Positions 56,152-64,000 of a stretch of 64,000 bases of DNA are shown one piece after another (the stretch's first letter is position 1; the number at the start of each line of letters is the position of its first letter). The stretch spans positions 24,768,681 to 24,832,680 of the forward strand of contig CM066994.1 in the NCBI GenBank assembly GCA_033977485.1, written 5' to 3'. The notes beneath the pieces were generated by a model. It was not told the DNA's origin. It ran no database searches and saw nothing but the letters and a program-made list of their open reading frames with translations. The position numbers and the translations under genes are program-made. This stretch comes from Hydrangea macrophylla (Eukaryota; Streptophyta; Magnoliopsida; Cornales; Hydrangeaceae).

Positions 56152-57122
56152 TGAGGAAAAAAAAAACAATGAAAGTAGTTACCAAGTGTATGTAAAAATC
56201 TTTTCCAAATCTCATTACAAATACTCCTTTGAGTACTTAGATATCAAAAGGATCAAACACGAACACGTAGATCTAAAAATAAATGCTATAAAGCCAACTA
56301 CTTATGTGTTCCAGACTCCCGTCAAAATAAACTAAATACTTCAGGGGTTTCAATGAATCGTCTAAAAAAATACAAACTGAATCGAGTTATAAACTGAATA
56401 GACTACCATGTCCGTCCTTATTCCTAAAATGATAATATGATTGTTGTGAATGCCATCAAGATTTTTGGAGCAACCAAACAGGCGCAGAGCTAGGGAATTA
56501 TACTCCGCAAGCTCAGAGCTAATTTCCAGGCTTCTAGGTCAAAACTTGCCCTTGTCGAAGCTGCAAATGAAATTAAACCACCAAAATTACCAGCCCACTA
56601 CAACTGGTGAGATTGGGATAAGAATTTCCTGTTTCTTCTTCCCATAAAGTCCAAAATCAAACATCAATTTTTTGAAAAGAGTCACAACGTTGAGGGGATC
56701 AAATGGTCTTTAAATGTTCTTATATGAGTAGTGCTACACACTTTTTGACACCCAACTTTAAATGCACAGGTAAAAAAAAACAATAGAAGCAGTTACCTAA
56801 GCACATGTAAAAATCTTTTCAAAATCTCATTACAAATACTCCTTCGAGTACTAACATCAAAAGGATTTAACATAAACAACTTAAATCTAAATGAAATCTA
56901 AAAATGACCAAAAAAAAAAAGAAATCTAAAATATTCCGCTTTTACAATATCAATCGTTGTAAAGTCAACTGCTTGTGTGTTCCAGACTCCCATTTTAAGG
57001 ATCAAAATAAACCAAATACTTCAAGAGTCTCACTGAATCGCCTAAAAAGAAAATACAAACTGAATCGAGTTATAAAATGAATAGACTATCCCTATCCTTC
57101 CTTTTTCCTAAAATGATAAACT
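56152..57122. repeat. Direct repeat inside the Helitron (copies ~56152-56440 and ~56766-57122)
   Basis: Shared blocks include gtaaaaatcttttccaaatc / gtaaaaatcttttcaaaatc, ctcattacaaatactcctt and caaactgaatcgagttataa. Copy 2 has extra bases. Copy 1 begins just inside the 3' hairpin. Confidence 0.85.
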
Positions 57123-57906
57123 CAATGCGACAGATAATCAAACTCAATTTGTTGTTTGTTCCAAAAAAAAGGGGGAAAAAAATTTATTGGTGAGTCCAAC
57201 TAAATAATTAATTTTCAATTACACAAAATCGCAAAAAGAAAGAGGGTAAATACTAAATAGTTATAAATGAAGAATTTATATTCGATTTCATGAATCAAAA
57301 CACCATTGAATGATAACTTTAGTTGAAAGCAAATAGAGTTGTGCGAAATATAAAATCCATGAGTTGCATGACCAAAAAATGTGCATTCAAAATGTGATGT
57401 TGCTGATCTCATTCATATACACATGCTAAGGATTTCTAATTAAGTTCCACATATACTTCACGCCGGATTTTTCTGAGATTTTTGTAACATTGAAGAGAGC
57501 GTTCCTTTTAAAAAAAAGTGTATAGAGCGAAATTAAGAGTTTAAAATAAAAAAATTTTAAAAAAAAAACAAAAAACAAAAGATGCTTTCACCTATAAGTC
57601 TCTGCTCATTGGCTATAAAGTGCAAAGTTAACTTTATGAAACAAAAACAGCTGGTAGATAAAATCAAACTCAAAGAATAAGAAAAACACTATGTCAAGTG
57701 ACTGAAGCCATAAAGCAAAACCAATTCACTATGGGTTTGTAAAATAAAAAGAAATAAAATGAACACATTCCAACTTACCACTTGTGGTCTTGGCCCTCTT
57801 GGGAACCGATCATCTATTTACCTGCAAGCGATGGTTCATACGTCAAAAATTGAAAAATGCAATGCTTAGAAGATCAAGAATAAATCTCACAATTCCCAAA
57901 TAATTT

Positions 57907-57923
57907 TGTGTGTGCGTGCATGT

Positions 57924-57972
<49 letters not shown>
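57907..57972. repeat. (GT)n(GA)n microsatellite
   Basis: GT repeat followed by GA repeat, on the + strand. Confidence 0.95.
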
Positions 57973-58625
57973 TTCAAAACTGAATCTTAGTAAAAAAAAA
58001 AGGTGTGGTGATCGACGACCCTGCACAAAAAGAGAAGACAAAACCTTCAAATAGGCGGTGGTGTGGTGATTGATGTTGGAGGCGGTGGTCCTGCTGGTAC
58101 CGTTGGCAGTGGTGGTGGTGGAGTTCTCAGTTGGAGGTGGGTGTTTGTCGCGTGAGACAGAGAGAGAGTGAGAGGAGAAAGAAGTGGGTGAGAGAGAGAA
58201 GAAGAGAAATAGAAGTGGGTTTGAAATTGAAATTCAAAATGTGAAGTTTCAAAAAGGTGAGATAGGGAACCAAACCAAGAAACGTGGGTGGTCAGTTTTT
58301 TGGTGGAAATTAGTGCCTGCGCATGGATGATTGGCAGGAACAAATCAACGGCCTGAAATTGTCTTCGTTTACGGACGGTTCAGATTCGTTTGGGTCAAAA
58401 AGGCTGAGCAAAAATATTATATAGATATATTTTTATTTCATTTGCTTATTGTTGCAAACGAATAATTGTAAAAACAGTTAAAGCCCGAACCCAGAGCATG
58501 CAAGCCCAGTCCAATCAACATCTCCAAGCCCATCAAAGGCCTGCTTACCAACAATTGGGCCGAGTCAGGCCCATTTTCCATGCCTAGTGGGGGTGGGCTA
58601 GGTCAAGGCTTAAACTAGTGACCAA

Positions 58626-59699
58626 TGTTTTTAAAACCGGACCGTTCATTCAACCGAAAAAATGACCGGGTCAAGAGTTAATGGTTCAACCGTCAGGTGA
58701 ACCGGAATCAAACCGTAATGTCATAATTACCTAATATTTACATTTATTTATATAATATTATAAATTAATATTAACATAAAATTTATATATATATCACATA
58801 AAAAATATCTAAAAATTATATTTATTTTTATAAATTTATAGTGATATACAATAAGAGCATAAAAGCAATGACTCACAAACACTAGATCGGAGATAGAAAA
58901 TATAGCTCATGTATTCAAGAATCAATAGTTCTCTCTTTTCTTATTTTTATTTTTTTGATAAGAATCATACGAGCATATGATATAGTTCACAAATATTACA
59001 TTAGAAATTAAAGAAATCAACTAAATTAACGAAAAATAAAAAATAAAAAATAAACTAAATTAAAGAAATCTAAAGAAATGACTTTTAAAGAAATCAAATG
59101 ACTCACAATTCACAAATAGTAGATCGGAGAAGGGACAAGAGGCGGCGCAGGCTGGGCGGCTACAGGAGGTGCAGGTCCGGCGGCGGCTCCGGCGTGGCAC
59201 GGGATGGTGGTAGCGGCTCCGGTGTGGCCCGATGGCCCCGATCTTAGATCCTCTTGAGTCTTGGACTCTTGGGCTCTTGACTTCTTGAGAGTTGAGTCTG
59301 GAGAGTGGAAGAGACGGGAGAGACTGAGAGTAGAGAGGAATGAGAGACAGAGAGTTTTAGAAGAGATGAGACCCAAAAAAAATGACTTTCTAAGTCCTAA
59401 CCTAATAAAGTAGTAGGAATAAATAAAGAAATAGGAATAAATTATAATAAGCAATAAAATATAAAAGACCCAAAAAAAAAAAATCTTTCTATATCAGCTT
59501 ATCCCGCTTAAAATTTCAAACCGGTCTGCTTTAAGAATCGCTACTGGTTTTTCGATTTTTCGATTCAACCGGTTAACCCAGCGGTTTTCTCCGGTTAGTT
59601 ATTAAATGACGATTACCGGTTTAAACCGAACCGGAGGCCTGACCGGTCGACGATTCAACCAGTCGAACCGGCCTGTCCGGTCCGATTTTGCAAACCATG
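58626..59699. mobile_element. Mutator-like element, ~1.07 kb, no transposase
   Basis: The 9-bp TSD ctagtgacc is at 58617-58625 and 59700-59708. The ends are imperfect inverted copies (aatgtttttaaaaccgga; inverted right end catggtttgcaaaatcgga), rich in accgg motifs. The interior has a GC-rich, leader-like piece (59130-59340) that may be captured host sequence; its minus frame (59454-59110) shows no motif. Confidence 0.8.
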
Positions 59700-59827
59700 C
59701 TAGTGACCAGATGTGTATGGGCACTAGCCTGCGCCGTTTCCACGCGGGCAGTACCACATCTGGTGGACCGAATGATCAACATTAAACATGTAGTAGCACT
59801 ATATACATGTACAGTCAGGCTCTAAAG

Positions 59828-59990
59828 TTCTAAAGAGGGCGCCCTCTCCTTATTAAAGAGAGGGTCTCTGTTTTGACCGTCGGATCATGTTTTCATTAAT
59901 TGCAGTTTTGTCATTTTACAGTTTTTAAACACAATCCGACGGCCAAAAAGAGACCCTCTCTTTAAAAAAGAGAGGTGGCCCTCTTTAGAA
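59828..59990. mobile_element. Foldback MITE, ~163 bp
   Basis: Arms of ~56 bp (ttctaaagagggcgccctct and on; aaagagagggtctct; ccgtcggat) are inverted at the other side (atccgacgg; agagaccctctcttt; gccctctttagaa). No clear TSD. Confidence 0.75.
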
Positions 59991-60926
59991 AATCTTTGTA
60001 TACATATATATATATATATAAATGTACTAATGTACAGAAATATTTTATATTTTTATCAATCGAAGCACTTTTACTTAACTATTTTCTTTAGAACTTAGAG
60101 TTTTAAAAGTTTTGTATACCACTTTTTTATTTGTATTGTATCCATGCCATAAGAGTCCTACAACTTAATAACAACCCTTGTGCATATTTTTTTGTCCTTC
60201 ACAATTGCTATTTTATAGTGGATGACAATTCCTATTTTTTTTGACACTATGAGTCCTACTGTTTACCTTCAAGTTTCAATTTTGTGTGTTTGGTTGGTTT
60301 TTTTCTTTTTTGTTAGACTCTAGAATAAACTAAATCTATTGAGTTTTTTCCTTTTTTGTTGGACTCTTTTTCTTTTTTCGTTTTTTCTTTTTTTATTTTT
60401 TATTACTTTATGATTCTTGGTAATCAAATCCACCTAAAATAATCTATGGACCAAACGGGCCATAATTGTTTTACACTTTTATCAATCGGTACACTTTCAC
60501 TTAAGTAATTTTCTTAGAGTTTTAACAACTTTAGTAAACCACTTTTTTTTTTTGGTCCGTCCATGAGAGAACTTTTTTTTTTTCCTGCTTAGGATATATC
60601 ATGTTATATACATTATATACAATCCCTATTATTTTACAACTCCTTTATATTAATGATAGCCGACATTAATCCTATTGTATTACAACTCCTTCCAAACAAC
60701 TCATGTTCCCATCGAAATAAATAAATAAATAAAAGTCAATCACACTTTAGTTGATGGTTGGTTTCCAAAAAAAAAATAGTTGGAATCACGGTTTTTTTAT
60801 TTTATTTTTTATTTTTACACTCCCCCTACTTTTGACCAAGGTTGGTTTTTTTTTTTTTTTTTCCTTTTTTTTTCCCCTTTTATTTTGGACTAACGTTTGG
60901 TTTTCTTTTTCTTTTTCTTCTTTCTT
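59991..60926. other. AT/T-rich stretch, no gene
   Basis: Long poly-T/pyrimidine tracts (~60345-60400, ~60790-60930) and a (ta)n run near 60005. Confidence 0.5.
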
Positions 60927-61421
60927 GGGGGATAAATTACAGTAACACCCCCTCAAATATGACTCTTTTTCAAATACGTTCCTAAAGTATAAAACTTGAC
61001 AAGCCAACTCCCCTCAACTATTGCATTTTTCTCTAAAACCCCTTCCATTAGAATTCCGTCCCAAAAAAATAAATTTTTTTTTAATCATGTGAGCAACATA
61101 TGATACAAACGATTAACAACATGATATCTATTTGTCCCTCTTTCGAGCTATTGGAAATTTTAGGACAAAATTATCCTTTGTTACATAAATAATTGTCCTT
61201 TGTTGTACACCAAATTTTAGGCAATTTTGTTTTTAAAATTTTAACGTCTCAAAGAAGAGACAAAAATGTTGTACTGTTAACACTTTTACATTGGCAACAA
61301 AAGTAATCATTTTTTTACCAAAACCTTAGTGAAAAGTTATAATAGTTGATGGGTCAATTTGTTGAGTTTCATAGCTGATTGATAAAGGTCGTAGTTTAAG
61401 GGGTGTTAGTGAAATTACCCC
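60927..61421. mobile_element. Probable MITE, ~495 bp
   Basis: gggggataaattacagtaac on the left and gttagtgaaattacccc on the right are imperfect inverted ends (inverted right: ggggtaatttcactaacacc). No TSD recognised because the flanks are low-complexity. Confidence 0.5.
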
Positions 61422-61664
61422 TCCTTTTTTTTTTTTTTTTGTGGACTCCATGGTGGGTTATATAAATGATGGATTAGTAACTATACTCCTATTTCCAATT
61501 TCTTAGTAGAATGGGATTCTTTTTACACTCGCGAAGTTTAAAATTTTTATCTTCCAATTATAAATCTAGCATTCAGCCTCCAATTAATACAAATATTTGA
61601 GAGCTAATCCATCTAAAAACTCGCATTTAGTCAACAGTTAATTAATAATAGAATTTTAGTAATT

Positions 61665-61857
61665 AAACACATTTGGGTAAAGTTCCTTATCTGTGGTTTG
61701 TTAGATTCCTCTCATAATTGTGAGACCCTGACTGAAGAAAAAAAATAATTTAAACATCGTTTTTTTTTTATTATTATTATTCTGGGACCCACTGTTGTGA
61801 GACTGTGAGAGGGAACCTAACGAACCACGCTTAAGGAACTTTACCCAAGTATGTTCC
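61665..61857. mobile_element. Mutator-type MITE, ~193 bp
   Basis: The flanks tttagtaatt are at 61655-61664 and 61858-61867 (10 identical bases, so a 9-10 bp TSD). The arms start ttgggtaaagttcctta and end taaggaactttacccaa. Confidence 0.8.
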
Positions 61858-62100
61858 TTTAGTAATTGTGTAACAATTTTTTGCTTCTTTAATTAAAGTG
61901 AACCATAATGGATTAATTGAGTATTGGATCATTGGATGGAACAAAGTCCAATCTAAATTAGGATAAATAAGAAAATCATGTATTAGTAATAAATAAAGGA
62001 ATTTGTGTACTAGAAATTAATTCTGTAGAAGAATAACATAAATTCACAAGCCTCCTAGTCACAGGTTTACTTTAGGCCCTATTTGTTAGACATTATTTTA

Positions 62101-62103
<3 letters not shown>

Positions 62104-62158
<55 letters not shown>
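62104..62158. repeat. (TC)n microsatellite
   Basis: About 27 TC units. Confidence 0.97.
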
Positions 62159-62159
<1 letters not shown>

Positions 62160-62162
<3 letters not shown>

Positions 62163-63020
62163 AATAAAGTTTTACTTGTTAATGGATTGTATTAATTTTG
62201 GACTAGAAGACTTAATGATAGTATAAAAAAAAATCTACTGGTATTGTCTAATTTCTATTATACGTCTCCACTTCCCAAGTTCTAGCCTTGGACGCTTTTT
62301 CTACACTTTAAGATTCACAAACCAGTCCACTCTTTGTGTTCTCTTAATAATATGCTATGGTGAACTAAACACGATTGATCTTTATACAAGTGCACACTTT
62401 CAAGCTTTGTATTGAAGGTAATTATTATTCCTTACTCTTCTATTCATTCATTCAACTTACTTATGAATCTCATTCTAATTACTAGTAATTAATGTAATGT
62501 TTTCAATAACCTAATGGTCAAAATGAAAACAAAAAACTATGAGTTATAGTAACATCAGTCCCCTTCTCATGAGCAAGTCCTCGCTTTTTTTTTTTAAGTA
62601 ATGTTTTACATGTTAATGGATTGTATTAATTTTGGACTAGAAGACTAGTGATAGTATAAAAAAAAAAACCTACTGGTATTGTCTAATTTCTATTATACGT
62701 CTCCACTTCCCAAGTTCTAGCCTTGGACGCTTTTTCTACACTTTAAGATTCATAAACCAGTCTACTCTTCGTGCTCTCTTCATAAAGTGCTATGGTGAAC
62801 TAAACACAATTAATCTTTACACAAGTGTGCACTTTTAAGCTTTGTATTGAAGGTAATTATTATTCCTTACTCTTCTATTCATTCATTCAACTTATGAATT
62901 TCATTCTCATTACTATTAATGTAATGTTTTCAATAACCTAATGGTCAAAATGAAAACAGAAAACTATGAGTTATAGTAACATCAGTCCCCTTCTCATGAG
63001 GAAGTTCTCGCTTTGATAAA
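62160..63020. repeat. Tandem duplication, period ~434 bp
   Basis: Copies from ~62160 and ~62594 share ttaatggattgtattaattt, then ggactagaagact, tctccacttcccaagttcta and ccttggacgctttttctaca, and end with atcagtccccttctcatgag. They differ by scattered substitutions and small indels. No protein frame. Confidence 0.9.
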
Positions 63021-64000
63021 GTGAGGACTTCTATTTATAGTCATCGGATCCATCTTTCACTAAGGGTACTAAAGTAATTTCACAGATAGAAAACTGTACC
63101 CAACAACTCCTGATATCATTTCTTATAGTATTACATCACTCTTTTTAATGACTCTTGATTTGTTTTCTTCTTCTTCTTCTTTTTTTTTTTTTTTCAAAGC
63201 TCTATGATAACCACTCATGATTTTGTTTATTCCACACCAACAATAATATAAGTAACTTCTATCAGACCTATTCTTGGTAAGATATGTATTCAAAAAATTT
63301 TAGGAGTCAATATCAACCACTTGATGATTTGGTTACCCATGTAACATAGAGTGCATTTTTCTCCCTCTTGCTAATCCAACACTACCATGCTGACATGTGT
63401 CCTATTCCATTTCCATTATACCCATGCGTTTAGCAACACAATTATTGAATGTAAAACTTAATTGAGTATTTTTCTTTATGAAAATTTACTATTGTTATCT
63501 TTATTGACAATAATTCGTATAATTGTTATCATTGTTTAAGTTCCACAAGAAACATAGGAAGTTCGACATATTTAGCTTGTGATGATGACCAATTAAGTGG
63601 TGAAAATAAAAATTTTAAGGACATTTTTTTTTACTGTACATGTGATAATGTACCACTTAATTGAAAAAGCAGCCAAAAATCCATTGAAAATCTTAATTGA
63701 AAAAATTCAACTGGAAATAATCACTAATTGCAGTCTATTTCAATACTTGAAATACTCATGTGTTATGTACAGCAAATTCAACTGCTTAAATTTCCTGTAC
63801 TTAAAATTTAACACTTAATTTTCAATTTTATCAAATTAATGGACTCCCCTTAGGCCCTTTTTAGCTCATGAACAAAGGAAAATATTTCCTTAGTATTTCC
63901 GTGTTTTTCCTATCCCTCAATACGTGCACCAAAAAGAGCCTAAAAGTCTCTTTCGATATAGATCATCAATACATTCTCAATAATTTTAGGACTTTAAATT
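63021..64000. other. AT-rich right edge of the window, no gene
   Basis: Only short frames (e.g. 63597-63818) without motifs; a (ttc)n and poly-T tract at ~63167-63195. Confidence 0.5.

Larger units (their letters stand above)
56122..58425 (-). mobile_element. Non-autonomous Helitron, 2.3 kb
   Basis: On the minus strand it starts TCTATATAATATTTTTGCTC (58425 leftwards) and ends ...ACAATTACTAG (56122), with a GC-rich hairpin (ccgtggccccgggcacgg) 11 nt before the CTAG end. The host flanks are A (56121) and T (58426), as expected for insertion between A and T without TSD. It has no Rep/helicase. Inside are a ~290-bp direct duplication, a (GT)n(GA)n tract and a GA/CT-rich gene-leader-like region (58060-58340, with a Pro-rich minus frame that is probably not a gene). 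Confidence 0.82.

Noticed and set aside
58047..58343. Pro-rich minus frame in the Helitron
   Set aside because: Low-complexity, mostly from GT/GA-rich sequence; no domain and no convincing start context, although captured leader sequence is possible.
59110..59454. Minus frame in the Mutator-like element
   Set aside because: Hydrophobic AT-rich start joined to a low-complexity Ala/Pro tail; no domain.

Overview
This window is intergenic DNA from a plant, most likely a eudicot. I see no convincing intact host gene. Evidence for a plant: Ty3/gypsy chromovirus and Tat-lineage retrotransposons, a CACTA transposon, a Helitron, Mutator-type MITEs, AT-rich spacers, and plant-specific DUF7745-like and plant mobile domain (PMD) reading frames.

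The left 49.8 kb is one nest of transposable elements, decoded here from target-site duplications (TSDs). Five names are used. E is a minus-strand LTR element (LTR 48822-49784, internal remnant 48129-48818). B is a minus-strand gypsy-type element lying in E; its ~3.56 kb LTR is split into 11550-14003 and 46967-48070. A is a Tekay/Del-type chromovirus (1-10533, left end cut by the window) lying in the internal region of B. D is a Tat-lineage element (14004-46961, TSD ggaac) lying in the LTR of B. C is a solo LTR (14009-16168, TSD tgtag) that landed exactly five bases inside the 5' LTR of D. A 10.7 kb CACTA transposon (20767-31476, TSD tca) interrupts the gag of D and itself holds a Mutator-type MITE (30780-30946, 9-bp TSD).

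Element D is the most interesting part. It has a primer-binding site matching about 49 nt of a tRNA-Arg 3' half, a gag/protease/G-patch/RT/RNase H/second RNase H/integrase set broken by several lesions, and a 6 kb block downstream of pol with two genes on the opposite strand. One is a single-exon DUF7745-like frame (39250-38159). The other is a six-exon PMD gene with canonical, phase-0 introns (42489-39880). The same family of ~20-bp imperfect palindromes (core GGCA..TC...GA.TGCC) is clustered upstream of the LTR promoter and upstream of both antisense genes. This suggests shared regulation of all three transcription units. A ~59-bp tandem repeat lies between the antisense block and the 3' LTR.

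Elements A and B each carry, just after the primer-binding site, a related reading frame that starts with a shared MDP..VPD.FGG motif. In A this frame sits where the N-terminal part of gag would be expected.

The right 14 kb (49785-64000) is AT-rich DNA with small elements: a foldback element full of AAGTGAAATTTCACTT palindromes, a hAT-like element, a 2.3 kb minus-strand non-autonomous Helitron, a 1.1 kb Mutator-like element, several MITEs, microsatellites, and 136-bp and 434-bp tandem duplications. No host gene could be supported there.
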